Assembly (NCBI GenBank): GCA_014529385.2
Contig: CM043945.1
Coordinates: forward strand, 96,698,612-96,762,611
Direction of reading: 5' to 3'
Source of the DNA: Adiantum capillus-veneris
Taxonomy: Eukaryota > Streptophyta > Polypodiopsida > Polypodiales > Pteridaceae
DNA length: 64,000 nt
How positions within the stretch are numbered: position 1 is the first letter of the stretch; each line of letters opens with the position of its first letter. Position numbers and translations under genes: made by a program. The notes beneath the pieces are model-generated. The model had not been told where the DNA came from and did not search any database. It worked only from the letters and a program-made list of their open reading frames with translations. Shown here one piece after another: positions 34,290 through 44,986 of the stretch.

Positions 34290-34492
34290 TTTAAGTGGGA
34301 GGTTGTTGGGGTTAAGGCCTATGTGCCTTGACCGGTCGCCCAGGTCATGGGAGCTCGCCCACTGTTACCCTATACTTATAGTGAGTATACTGTATAGGGG
34401 GAGTTGCCACTTCACAGTCTCCCCACCCACATCGTGTGTGTGTCTCCTTCTCTCTCTCACTCTCCGTCTGTGGTGCTCCCCGATCCCCTTCA
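34290..34492 (+). repeat. C4 polypurine tract and 3' LTR
   Basis: TTTAAGTGGGAGGT (34290-34303) abuts the LTR at 34304-34492. The LTR is followed by the TSD CTGAC. Confidence 0.93.
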
Positions 34493-35354
34493 CTGACACC
34501 AAACTCTTAGTCAGTTTAAGAACATGTATGACTCCATGAAGCATAAATTCAGTGCCATTCGTCATGCATAACTTGACATCTCCCATACTGCATATATCAA
34601 GCTAATAGGAATCTCCAAAACTGAACCATGCATTGAACTAGCATAATATGGCGGAAGGGAGAGCCCTTTACATGCGTCAAAATCTGTGACATGAAGACTA
34701 AACTCCAAAACTGAAAGAAGCCACTGTGTACGCAATAAAGAGGGAGAGAGAAAGAGAGAGAGGTTGTCGAAGGGGGCTGGCCGTACTACTAGTAGTATAT
34801 GTGGAGAAGCATTCCCTTCAGTTAGCAGTGCACTAGTAACATTATCGAATTTCAGTTTACCGCTTGGTGCGGAGTTACTATTCGTTGTATTGGGCAAAGA
34901 GCATAGCAAGAAAACGGGTTTCATTTTATCATCAAAATTCAGCCCCTTTGATGTCAAGTGAGAAAATGTACTATGAAACTCATTCAAGCATTAACGCTGC
35001 CACCTTCCTTCATATTTAAACGCATAATTTTCTTCAGCAAGAAAACTTTGTCAAACGTACTCTTTACATCCCAAGATGCGCATAGAGATTCCCAAAGCTC
35101 TCGTGCTGTAGTTTTATCCATAATCGTGAAGAATATGGTCTCGTCAAGATATACTCTAATTGTGGCCATAGCACGAGCATCGAGCTCTCCCATTGATCAT
35201 TGGTATAAGCATTTTCACTACACTCTTTCAATGGCGCTGCCAGGCCTTTGTTGACCGAAACATCAAGAATACGTTACTTCCAAATTGTGAATTTTGTGCC
35301 ATCAAACTTGTTTATGTAGTAGTCTTCCCTTTTCGAAGCACTACTAGCAGCCAT

Positions 35355-36040
35355 AACTCAAGAGAAAATCACCAAAAAATTAATGGCAAAAATTTGGGAC
35401 AATTTTGACAGAGTTTCCCCCAAAAGGAGAGCAAAAACTCAAGACAAATGTGGAGAATCACTGATGGTAAGCACTCAAGTGTGCCAAAAACATATATGGT
35501 CGACTTGCCAGAAAAATCCGATAGAGTCTCCTCTATACGGGGAGCAAACTCTTAAACCTGACAACAATAAATCAACGCATAAACTAACAACAGTGATCAT
35601 TGGGCATAAAACTATCGTAACAAACTGTCAACTGACCACCAACTTGGCATCAAAAGCAAAAGAAACCGTCCAGATACATTACGTATGACGAGGGTACCAA
35701 AAGAGGGGTACTCTAGTAACCTATATCATCGAAAGTGTCTCAATATTTGAGAACATCCCAACTCAAAGAAAACCTCACACAAACGACCCTCCAAAAAGCT
35801 AAAGTAGACTCAAGACTAGCCACAGTCTCAAATAGGGATCTTCCGATTCGAGTCTAAAAAACGGTCGAGAAAACTGTCCAAATAGTTAGAAATTGGCTCC
35901 ACCCATAATAGGATAGGCAGTAACCCGCAACTCAATGTACATGAGAAACTGTACACTAAAACAGGCGCCAAAAAACTGCTGCATATAGTAGACAAAATCC
36001 ATGCGGAGATATCTGCTTTCAGAAGAGCTCAAAGGCACTG
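35355..36040 (-). other. C3a leader, ending at a chimeric join
   Basis: Untranslated leader of about 690 bp, matching the C3b leader (42028-42609 and 44287-44355). Two leader-motif copies lie near 35404-35424 and 35512-35545 on the minus strand. It ends abruptly near GTGTGCTCAAACA at about 36040, where C3b post-integrase sequence begins; the expected rest of the leader, primer site and LTR are absent. Confidence 0.75.
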
Positions 36041-38093
36041 TGTGTGCTCAAACAAACCGCTTAGGGGCATGAGATGCACGCGTAGATCTCCTCACTGCTG
36101 CCTGACTGCTAGATTTTGCTCTTTCTGGATCACTTCTAGTGGTAGGAACATCACCGATAGATCGACTTGGGTTTTCCAAAATTGTGGAGGCTACATCCTC
36201 AAATCTGACTTTCCCATATTTGAGCTCTTTGATAGGCTGTATATGCATCTTAGACTATTTGAAAATCACTTGTGAACTGTAGATAACCGTTCTAGATTTT
36301 GGATGATATCTCATCTCTCCATCTGCACCATAACCAACGAAGATGCACTTGTGTAACTTGGGATCTAGCTTCTTACGAAGCTCTTTGGGAATGTGTGAGA
36401 ATGCTTCACACCCAAAAACACGTAATCTATCATAATTTTGCTTCTTGCCAATCCACATCTCTTGTGGAATCTTGAAATTCAACGGAGTACTAGGCGATCT
36501 ATTTATGATGATGTGTACAATTGTCATAACAGCCTCTCCCCAAAACTCAGGAGGTAAACTCGCTATAGATAACATGGCTGTGACTCTTTCTTGAATGTGC
36601 GATTCATACGCTCAGCAATGCCATTCTGAGCAAGTGTATACGGCATAGTAAACTGTCGCCGAATCCCTCATTTACCACAAAAAAAATTGAACTTTGTGGA
36701 GACATACTCTCCACCATTGTCCGTTCGAAAAGCTTTGAGCTTTCTACCATATTGATTCTCAACCATCGCTAAAATTTCTCAAATATAGCAAACACCTCGT
36801 CTTTCCCCTTCAAGAGGTAGACCCACACATTTTGAGTAGAGTGATCTATAAATGTCAGGAAATATAGTGCTCCCCCTTGAGATTTGTGTGGCATAGGCCC
36901 ACATAAATTGCTATGAACCAAGTATAGAGGGTTTCCCAACTCTCGATGTAATGGTGAGGAAGTTTGCCTAGTTTGTTTTCTATAGATACAATGCTCACAT
37001 AAAGTGAAATGAGAATAGTTTAACATAGGTAAGTAGTCCAAAAAATGAAGGATTTTCATTCCTTTCTGGCTCATATGGCCGAGACGGCTATGCCACAACT
37101 TAGTAGGAGGCTGCTTGGCTACATAGATAGAACTCTCTTTGACTGAAGAGACATACAAATAGTACAATGATCCAGATTTGTGACCTTTTATGACAACCAA
37201 ATTTGCCTTATGCACCATCCATGAACCATTTCCAAAAACAATAGTATAGCCTCGACTATCAAGCTGACCAACTGACACCAAACTCTTAGTTAGTTTAGGA
37301 ACATGTCTGACTCCATGAAACATAAATTCAATGCTATTCGTCATGCATAACTTGGCATCTCCCATACCGCATATATCAATTTGATAGGAATCTCCAAGCT
37401 TGATTGAACCATGCATAGCAATATAGGTAGAGAACCATTCTCCATGGGGAGTAACATGGAAACTGGCACCTGAATCAATGATCCAATTTTACACATAACA
37501 CTCATCAAGAGCCAATAATGCATCTGGACTCAAATCTAAAGCGAACAGAAGCACATCTGACGGCTATTGCACGTCAGGAACAACCTCTAAAGGTGGATAT
37601 TACTCCACATTGATCTCCTCAATCTTTACATTGCTCTTTGGAGCTTCATGCTTCACAATAGCTTTGCCCTTTTCATGCTGCAAAATACGGCAATCTTTCT
37701 TTAAATGGCCTTTCTTATCGCAATGATACAATTCTACATTTCTCAAGTCATGACCTCGACTCTTACTATGATTGTGATGATCTTTACGATCGTGGTGACG
37801 ATCGCGACTGCGAGTACATCCACCTCTTTGCCTATGGCGATTATGGCCACTTGCCATATATGTATCTCCATGCCCACCATTATCAAGAGATTGACGTCTA
37901 GTCCCTTCAATTAGCAGTGCACTAGTTACATCATCAAATTTCAGTTTACCGCTTGATGCGAAGTTACTAATCACAGTATTGAAAGTATCCCAAGAAGAAG
38001 ACAAAGAGCATAGTAAGAAAATGGCTTTCATTTTATCATTGAAATTCAGCTCCTTTGATGTCAATTGAGAAAATGTACTATGAAACTCATTCA

Positions 38094-38219
38094 ATATAGG
38101 TGGGGAGACTCAAAGAGTGAGCAGCCCCCTATACACTTATGCTATGTATAAGGTATACAAGTCAGTGGGCACCCAGACTCTGGGCGGCCGGGCAAGGCAC
38201 ATGCGCCTATACCCCAACA
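38094..38219 (-). repeat. C5 3' LTR, truncated
   Basis: 126 bp matching about 41586-41712. The part equivalent to 41523-41585 is missing. The minus-strand polypurine tract TTTAAGTGGAAGGT lies at 38220-38233. Confidence 0.88.
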
Positions 38220-38411
38220 ACCTTCCACTTAAAGGCGACTGTGCCTTTAAGCAAGAGAATCAGTCTAAAGACTACAAAAGGCGAGAGAAAACCGCTCTCA
38301 ACCGATGCCCACTGGCTGGCTGTGATCGTGTGCATCCGGCTGTCCTGCTCCCGTGTAAGTCCATACACCACCAGACGTACCACACACGTACTGCAAGTAT
38401 GTACGCAATAC

Positions 38412-40151
38412 CTACATATCTCCCTCGTGCACTATGCCATCATCAATCAACAAACGACTGACAACCCCAACTGCAAATGCTCCCACTGCAGCTGCGATAT
38501 CCGGTCTCAAGATCAGCATCTCATACATGAGACCACCGAATGCCGATGCAATGCTAGCGGGCCCTTCTAGCTCTACGGAGCATGCATCAACATATATATC
38601 CATGGAAATAGGCATCTCAGACTGACAAGGTGTGTCAACCACATGCATCTCTTGACTGTCCGCAAAAGACGCATCAACCTGTCGTGCAACCTCAGAGCAA
38701 ACCAGATGCTCTAGGTGTCTGCTGGAAGACATATCCTGCACAAGTATATCCCCATGCTCACTGTCGTGCATAGAAAGGAATGACTGCATAATCGCTGACA
38801 TCTCAGTCTCCTCTGCAATCATCCACTGCAAACATGACCACTCAATCTGCTGTGACTCACTAGAGCTCTCATGCTCTAACTCCGTATGCATAGACTCTTG
38901 CACAACGTCCTCCTGTCGTGACTCACTAGAGCAAGACCGCTCTACCTGTCTATCCTGCATAGAAGTATCTCGCACAACTGACTCTCTGCTTTGCTCAGTC
39001 ACTAGCAAAGCATGCATGTCTGACTCTGTCACCTCTCTGTGTGACTGCTCAAGTCGTGCCCCAACTATGTGCACAACGAGCTCACTACTCTGCACTCCAT
39101 GCAAAGTACCCTGCAACCCATGAGCAAAAGAGACTCGCCTGCTCTCTCGCTCTCTACCTGGCTGCATGATCATAGAGACAACACCGTCTCTCCCGTAATC
39201 CACATGCAATGGGTAACCTGTACCACTTATGGCACCTCTCGCAATCACTAGCGAACCCAAATGCATCACAAAATCTCGCTCTCGTAGCGAAATCTGACAT
39301 CCACTATCCCGTAACTGTCTGACTGAGATCAAATCCCGTCTCAGATCTGGCACATAACGCACATGACGCAGGGTAAATCTTATACCACTGGGCAAGGACA
39401 AACATACGTCTCCTGCACCCTCAATGTCATACACAACACCATTAGCCATGTGCACACAACCAAGTCTCCCACTAGAAAACGTGCTAAACCACTCACGATG
39501 CGACGTGACATGGAAAGTAGCATCTGAATCTAGTAACCAATGTGAAGACAATGTGCAATCCGATATGCAATCCGTAGACATAAGATCGTCTGAAGACAAG
39601 CTAAATGTAAATGTGACATCGCCGTCACAAGCATACTCAGTAACCACCGTACTGATCTCACTAGCATCTGTCATGCCCAAATCTGCATCACGCATCTGTC
39701 GCCTCCGTTGTCTCAAACGCGTGAAACATCGACGCCTAATGTGCCCTCTATGTCCACAATGCCAACATGTCAAGTCTCTATGCCGTCGAGACTTGCGTGT
39801 GGGATCAATCTCTCCCATGGACATAGAAGTGGGACTAGACTTCCCTGTAGACATGGATGTCGCGTACATAGCATGTAAACTCTGCCATAAAGCATGAGTT
39901 GTAGTCTCCCTCGAGACCTGCCAGTGAACAGACTCAACCAGATGCAAACGAATCGTAGACATGGCTAACTCATCAAGATCTTGCCAATCATCATCACTCA
40001 TAGACTTGGGCTTTGCCGATAAACCACGCAAGGGTTTATCTTGCCCCAAATCCGCCAATGCAACAAGCATATGCTCCTTCCAAGCAACAAAATCTGCACC
40101 ATCAAACTGTGTCAGACCATAACACTGGAAGTCAAATGAAAAATCAGCCAT
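38412..40151 (-). CDS. C5 polyprotein: short gag, CCHC, protease-like, acidic linker, RT/RH stub
   Basis: One open frame of 579 residues; the start at 40151 (MADFSFDFQCYGLTQFDGAD) is chosen by match to C4, although the frame is open to 40187. Order: gag N-terminus (1-100: AWKEHMLVALADLG, LDELAMSTIRLHLVESVHW, LWQSLHAMYATSM); a short Ser/Met linker in place of the C-terminal gag half; CCHC knuckle CWHCGHRGHIRRRC (about 125-138); protease-like fold (WLLDSDATFHVTSHREWFST, about 205) with DSD instead of DSG; protease tail with LRHVRYVPDLRRDLISVRQL; an acidic Ser/Glu/Gln-rich linker (about 330-520) with repeats such as ERSCSSESRQE and EHESSSESQQ; and the stub SAFGGLMYEMLILRPDIAAA, which resembles the RT/RNase H connection of copia. 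Integrase, RT and RNase H catalytic parts are absent. It probably depends on proteins of another copia. Confidence 0.85.
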   Translation of the reverse strand: MADFSFDFQCYGLTQFDGADFVAWKEHMLVALADLGQDKPLRGLSAKPKSMSDDDWQDLDELAMSTIRLHLVESVHWQVSRETTTHALWQSLHAMYATSMSTGKSSPTSMSMGEIDPTRKSRRHRDLTCWHCGHRGHIRRRCFTRLRQRRRQMRDADLGMTDASEISTVVTEYACDGDVTFTFSLSSDDLMSTDCISDCTLSSHWLLDSDATFHVTSHREWFSTFSSGRLGCVHMANGVVYDIEGAGDVCLSLPSGIRFTLRHVRYVPDLRRDLISVRQLRDSGCQISLRERDFVMHLGSLVIARGAISGTGYPLHVDYGRDGVVSMIMQPGRERESRRVSFAHGLQGTLHGVQSSELVVHIVGARLEQSHREVTESDMHALLVTEQSRESVVRDTSMQDRQVERSCSSESRQEDVVQESMHTELEHESSSESQQIEWSCLQWMIAEETEMSAIMQSFLSMHDSEHGDILVQDMSSSRHLEHLVCSEVARQVDASFADSQEMHVVDTPCQSEMPISMDIYVDACSVELEGPASIASAFGGLMYEMLILRPDIAAAVGAFAVGVVSRLLIDDGIVHEGDM

Positions 40152-41522
40152 AATGCTCGCAAAAGAGCAACCAACAATGAGTAGCAAATGTCAACCAAAT
40201 CAGCCCTAAACTGGCTGGAATCGCATCAACAAAAGTCTGCAAATATGGCTGCAAATCAGCCCAAAAACAACCCCAAAATTCAGCTCTTAAACAGCTGCAT
40301 AAACAAGTCACAAACGTGTCCCAGATCAGCCTACAACTGAGTCATACATGGACACCTGCAAAGAGGAAACAATGGCTGAAAATTCAGCGCCCAAATAAGC
40401 CCTCAAACCTGCCTGTAAACTTGTAAACCTGTAGCTGAAACCTGCTGAAAAACCTCAAGCCATTAGTGCTCGATTCCGACTACCTAGCTCGTAGCCACAC
40501 AAGCATACATCACAATACTCACTCCTGTGAGTGTGCCAAGATAACTGTACGCCTGTCAAACCCGTGACCTAATCACCAAGCCCACACTCTGCGGTATCGA
40601 TGCATACACACACACTAATCTCCCACTTGCAGAGAACACCGCACGCAAATGCTGAGTGCAACCCGCAATCTCTACCTAGATCGCATAAATGATACGCATA
40701 AAACTCCTGGGAAAATTTCGCCAGAGTTTCGTCAATAAAACGGCTACAAAACCAGTAACCAAACTGACTGCACGCTCAAAATCATGAGCAACCATAGCGC
40801 ATCAAACCGCACTCCAAATGCATGCACCAAATCTCCACACTTTGCATACATCATTGCAAACACCTGCAAATCTAGTACACAAATATCTTCTCTACCTGTG
40901 ACTGTCAAAAAACATGCTCGAGGCATACATTGCCGAGCTCAGAATGCAATCACATTAGTCTCCCTGATCATCAAACCACATAAGGCATACATTGTATCCT
41001 CCCACCTGTGAGGAAACTTGCAGCAAATATCACTCTCACATCTGAGAGCAAACCATGTGTGGAATCCTCGACACACAATAAACAACTGCTGCTGCAGAAA
41101 ATTCAGCGTTCAGAAAAAATTCTGATATGACGAGCGCGTCCGGAGCGTGCTAAAACCCCAAGGTAGACTCCTGGATCACATGTATCCGAGTCCGGGTGTG
41201 AAAGCTATGCCAAAAACCTCCGTTTCGACCCAAAAACGCAGCATAAACTCCCAAAAGAGGGCTGAAAAATGTAGCTCCTCAACTATAGCTCGAATGAAGT
41301 TTTTGATGGCTCGAATGGCTTCAAAAGGGGGGTAAAACGACAGGACACCTGAAGGAAACGCTCTCGAAAAGCTGAATTTGCCGATGCCGAAGTCGAAACC
41401 CTGTTTGCACTCTTGAAAGTGCGCGCGCACGTGGACGCGATTTCGGGAATGAAACTGGCTCTCCGCTGTCGTCGTGACTGTGCACACACGCGCTCTCGCC
41501 GCACCTACGCTCTGATACCAAT
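40152..41522 (-). other. C5 leader and primer binding site
   Basis: The primer site at 41509-41520 is GCTCTGATACCA on the plus strand. The leader of about 1.36 kb parallels that of C4; the motif GAAACTCTGGCGAAATTTTC lies at about 40712-40731 on the minus strand. No gene is seen. Confidence 0.8.
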
Positions 41523-41712
41523 TGAAGGGGATCGGGGAGCACCACAGACGGAGAGTGAGAGAGAGAAGGAGACACACGACACACATATATGGGTGGGGAG
41601 ACTCAAAGAGTGAGCAGCCCCCTATACACTTATGCTATGTATAAGGTATACAAGTGAGTGGGCGCCCAGACTCTGGGCGGGCGGGCAAGGCACAGACGCC
41701 TATACCCCAACA
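41523..41712 (-). repeat. C5 5' LTR
   Basis: 190 bp, TGAAGGGGATCGGGG...CCCCAACA on the plus strand. On the minus strand it starts TGTTGGGGTATAGGCG, like C1 and C4, and its last 60 bp closely match C4. Confidence 0.93.
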
Positions 41713-42609
41713 CCTTCATATTCAAACCCGTAAGTTTCTTCATCAAGAAAACTTTGCTGGAAGCACTCTTCGCATCCGATTCCCAAAGCTCTCATGTTGT
41801 AGTCTTATCCATAATCATGAAGAACATGGTCTCGACAAGATATTCTCTAATTGTGGCCGTAGCACGACCATCCAGCTCTTCCCATTGATCATCGGTGTAA
41901 GCAATGGCGCTATCAGACCTTTGTTGAGCAAAACATCAAGCATACATTACTTCCAAATTGTGAATATTGTGCCATCAAACTTCTTTATGTAGTAGTCTTC
42001 CCTTTTCGAAGCACTACTAGCAGCCATAACTCAAGAGAAAATCACCAAAAAATTTATGGCAAAAAATTGGGACAATTTTGACAGAGTACAAATGTGGAGA
42101 ATCCTTGGTGATAAGCACTCAAGTGTGCCAAAAACATATATGGTCGACTCGCGAGAAAAATCCGACAGAGTCTCCTCTGTACGGGGAGCAAACTCTCAAA
42201 CCCGACAACAAAATCAACACATAAACTGACAACAGTGATCATTGGGCATAAAACTATCGTAACAAACTGTCAACTACCACTAACTTGGCATCAAAAGCAA
42301 AAGAAACTGTCCAGATACATTACGTATGACAAGGATACCGAAAGAGGGGTACTCTAGCAACCTATATCATCGAAAGTGTCTCAACATTTTAGAACATCCA
42401 AAATCAAAGAAAACCTTACAGAAACGACCCTCCAAAAGGCTAAAGTAGACTCAAGACTAGCCACAGTCTCAAACAGGGCTCTTTCAATTCGAGTCTAAAA
42501 AACGGCCGAGAAAACTATCCAAATAGCTAGAAATTGGCTCGACACAAAGTACAATAGGCAATAACCCGCAACTCAACATACATGAGAAATTGCACACAAA
42601 CAGGCACCA

Positions 42610-43849
42610 TGGTTTAAATAGCTTGTAAAAAACAAAAAATAACTTAACATAATGAGCATCTCATTGAGAGAAAGTTCCTAATGAGCATAGAAGAGTGCTT
42701 GGTTGGAGATAGCAACATTAACATAACACCTGATTAGTTTGGCATAACAATACTTGAAAGAGGGAGAGAAATAGAACAATTGACAACTATTGAGGACCGG
42801 ATTTACATGGACCGGTCCCCCCTCCATTAGGCATTTGTATTATAGCTTCTCCCATTAAGAGAGACTTTGTACAATACAATTCTTTGTGTTCCTTGGTAAA
42901 AACTCGTTGGTGCAATGAAGATGGAAGCTTCATGCACCAAACTTACACGTGATAACACAAAACATCAATTCTCTCGCGGTCTTAGACCCAAGACCTCACA
43001 CACCTTCGAAGATGGTGAGAGCTAGCAGGGTATGAGACTAGATGCATATGAAGAAGGAGTATTCTTACAAGAAAGAAGTATTTCCTCACTTAATTACTCT
43101 TGTAGCTTAGCTTAGCTTAGTAATCAGATAATAGAGGAGAGAAGCATGTCATTGAATCTTGACTCTTGGTTGGATTTGCTTTCCATATCCAGGAGTTGTT
43201 GGTGTAGGCATCCATTCTCAAAACTTGGAGAAGAAGATGAGCTTTCCATTAAAGCTTGGAGAAGGAGATGATTTTCTTGCTCAACACATGAGTTTGTGTG
43301 AGTGTGTGTGGAATAATGCCTTCACAAATCAGCCCCCTCTCTCATCTTGGTCGACCCCTATTGCAATTTACTCATGCTGGCTTCCTATTGGCCCTTGAAA
43401 AGCTTAGCCAATAGCATTTGAGCAAGATTTTTACTCTTGCTAGCTTCCTATTGGCCCGTGAAAAGTTTAGACAATAGCATTTGAGAGGCCCAGGCAAGAG
43501 CCTTGTGACAAGTGTCCATTCTTTTCCCCTATTGTAAAAGCTCAAATAATTAATTTAATTATCTAAATTCCTATTGGGCCTTTTAGTCTTCTGGCCAATA
43601 GGAATTAAGCAAATTTATGGGCTGCTTAATTCTCGTTGGACCTTTTGACTGTCCAATAGTATTTTAGGGAGACTAATTCTTATTGGTTGTTTTTTAAAGC
43701 ATTTACAAAATAAGAAATTAAGTTTACACTAGCACAATCCTCATTGGTCCACCTCTATGTCCATCCAATAGGATTCAGACAAGAATTGGGGGTTTTCTTG
43801 CATGCCTGACATGTGTCCTATTTGCTTTGTGGAAAGGGTAAACTGATGA

Positions 43850-43885
<36 letters not shown>

Positions 43886-44286
43886 TCTATCTCATCCCCA
43901 ATCATCTATCATCTTCCCAGATCACCCTCTCCTTTGTCCTTTTGCTGGTTGTCATTTTGTTGACTACTAGAGTTAGCACTTTTATTCATTAAGCCAAGTT
44001 CCCATGGCCTATGACGTTTAGAGTTAAAAAGTTGGAACTTTGCCCTATGGAAGTCTTAATGGAGTTAAACCTAGAGGTCTTTTAAACTCCATTGATGTAC
44101 TTTGCTCTTTAGCAGACCATCTCCATCTGGATCCCCAATTCCTGTCTTTTGGATCTCCTGTTGAGAATGGTCTGGCTGCCTTTCCAATATCCAACCTTTG
44201 CTCCCCCTTGGTATTTTCCTATATTAAATAATCAGTTTAATACGAGAAAATCATTTGGGGAAAGTAGATATTAGGTTTTTATGACA
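42610..44286. repeat. R1: 1.7-kb dispersed repeat, class unknown
   Basis: It is inserted in the C3b leader, shown by comparison with the uninterrupted C3a leader at about 35960-35975. It is homologous to R2 (54490-54628 plus 61796-63172) from TAGCAACAT...AACATA through ATTGAGGACCGGATTTAC to the shared end GAGAAAATCATTTGG...TATGACA. It starts TGG and ends ACA; possible 4-bp TSD CATG at 42608-42611 and 44287-44290. No coding sequence is seen. It contains a (TG)n run at about 43855-43883 and many CCAAT/ATTGG boxes. Confidence 0.75.
43375..43790. promoter_or_regulatory. Cluster of CCAAT/ATTGG boxes in R1
   Basis: About nine CCAAT or ATTGG pentamers fall within 400 bp, several as CTATTGGCCC or GGCCAATAGG. 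One pair (about 43570-43602) can form a hairpin. A 62-bp unit around GGCTTCCTATTGGCCC is tandemly duplicated at about 43377-43485. CCAAT boxes bind NF-Y; a promoter or enhancer role is inference. Confidence 0.45.
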
Positions 44287-44865
44287 CATGTAGTAGTCAA
44301 AATCCATGCGGGGATATCTGCTCTCAAAAGAGCTCAATGGCATTGTGTGTGCTCAAAAGTATGCATCTGTCAATGCATAACCGTCCACAAAGAAATTGCT
44401 GTCAAAGTGACTGTCAAATTTTGAAATGCACTGTACCTATGCGTATCTGAGAACTTGTAAACATGCGTGTTGATGTAGACTATGAGGTCAATGTCGATTT
44501 TCGCCACTGGACAAAAACGTGCTAGTCGAGTAGCCGTCAAGAGAGTCAAAACCGAAGATATGCTGAAAATGGTAATTGCTGCGCTTGATGCCAATTTTGG
44601 GTGTCACTCCTCTATAATAGAGGTACCTCTCACGCACAGTCCATGAACGCAATTGTCAGCTGGAAATGATCGTCTACGAAAACGCCGGTGTCAGATATGT
44701 TGAGAAGAACTGATGATGAAGGTGATGTCGATGTTGAAAATCGAAAGCGAATAGAGTCAATGCCGAAAAACGTTGAGATTGAGAGAAAACCTGATGTTGA
44801 AGGACGGATGATGTGGAGCCGAAGATGGAGAGGCGATGTCAATGTCAGAGAACTAGTAATGTATG

Positions 44866-44986
44866 CTCTCTCTCTCTCTCTCTCTCTCTTTCGATGTCAA
44901 AAACTGAGTCAATGTTGGAGAGCCGATATGTCTTTTCTCTCTCTCTCTCTCTCTCTCCCCCCCCCCCCCCCCCCCCCCCCTCCCCC
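44866..44986. repeat. (CT)n tracts and a C24 homopolymer
   Basis: (CT)n runs at 44866-44888 and 44938-44956, then 24 consecutive C at 44957-44980 and CCCCC after one T. Low-complexity DNA in the C3b leader. Confidence 0.9.

Larger units (their letters stand above)
31000..34492 (+). mobile_element. Non-autonomous copia C4, complete insertion
   Basis: 3493 bp with 189-bp LTRs (31000-31188 and 34304-34492) and the TSD CTGAC (30995-30999 and 34493-34497). It has a perfect primer site, a 1.36-kb leader, one coding region lacking integrase and RT, and a polypurine tract. The LTRs differ at three positions by eye, so the insertion is recent. It sits in C3a between protease and integrase sequences. 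Confidence 0.95.
28990..35354 (-). pseudogene. C3a gag-pol, split by C4
   Basis: The pieces are 35354-34498 and 30994-28990. The gag start at 35354 reads MAASSASKREDYYINKFDGT; then LDETIFFTIMDKTTARELWE and DKVFLLKKIMRLNMKEGGSV, and the gag end NEFHSTFSHLTSKGLNFDDK. A deletion removes the knuckle and protease; the reading resumes at GDVKLCMTNGTEFMLHGV, a protease-integrase linker, where C4 inserted. Most of the integrase core is deleted: NLVVIKDHKLER runs into VTAMLSMANLPLEFWGE. RT has VFGCEAFSHISKELHKK, WVYKKKYTTKDPELKYKARL and QMDVKTTFLHGDLEEDVYM; the YVDD site is degraded to YVDYML. RNase H survives only as remnants (CVDTKRSPSIYIFLFVG) to about 29030. Confidence 0.85.
38094..41712 (-). mobile_element. 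Non-autonomous copia C5
   Basis: The minus-strand element has a complete 5' LTR (41523-41712, 190 bp), a primer site (41509-41520), a 1.36-kb leader, one long open frame (40151-38412), a polypurine tract and a truncated 3' LTR (38094-38219). It lies in C3b gag. By comparison with C3a, about 16 bp of target plus the last 66 bp or so of the 3' LTR are missing at the left junction, so no TSD remains. Confidence 0.9.
36041..42027 (-). pseudogene. C3b gag-protease-integrase, split by C5
   Basis: The pieces are 42027-41713 and 38093-36041. The gag N-terminus starts at 42027 (MAASSASKRE-type); gag continues NEFHSTFSQLTSKELNFNDK, LCSLSSSWDTFNTVISNF, and ends in an His/Arg-rich tail and the knuckle CDKKGHLKKDC after YH (about 37690-37730). 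The protease has an intact DSGASFHVTPHGEWF-like motif near 37440-37490, split over frames. Integrase: LWHSRLGHMSQKGMKIL, CEHCIYRKQTRQ, HSNLCGPMPHKSQGGALYFL. The core is frameshifted near 36770-36600; LPPEFWGEAVMTIVHIIINR and VFGCEAFSHIPKELRKK follow. The reading ends at KFEDVAST...RRSTRASHAPKRF at 36048. RT and RNase H are absent from this copy. Confidence 0.85.

Noticed and set aside
36041-42027. C3b and C3a as two independent insertions
   Set aside because: No LTR or TSD lies at their join, whereas a single TGTAC pair flanks the whole unit.
42610-44286. R1 as an ordinary solo LTR of C3 or C1 type
   Set aside because: Its ends, length and content do not match any LTR here, and no primer site or polypurine tract adjoins R1 or R2.
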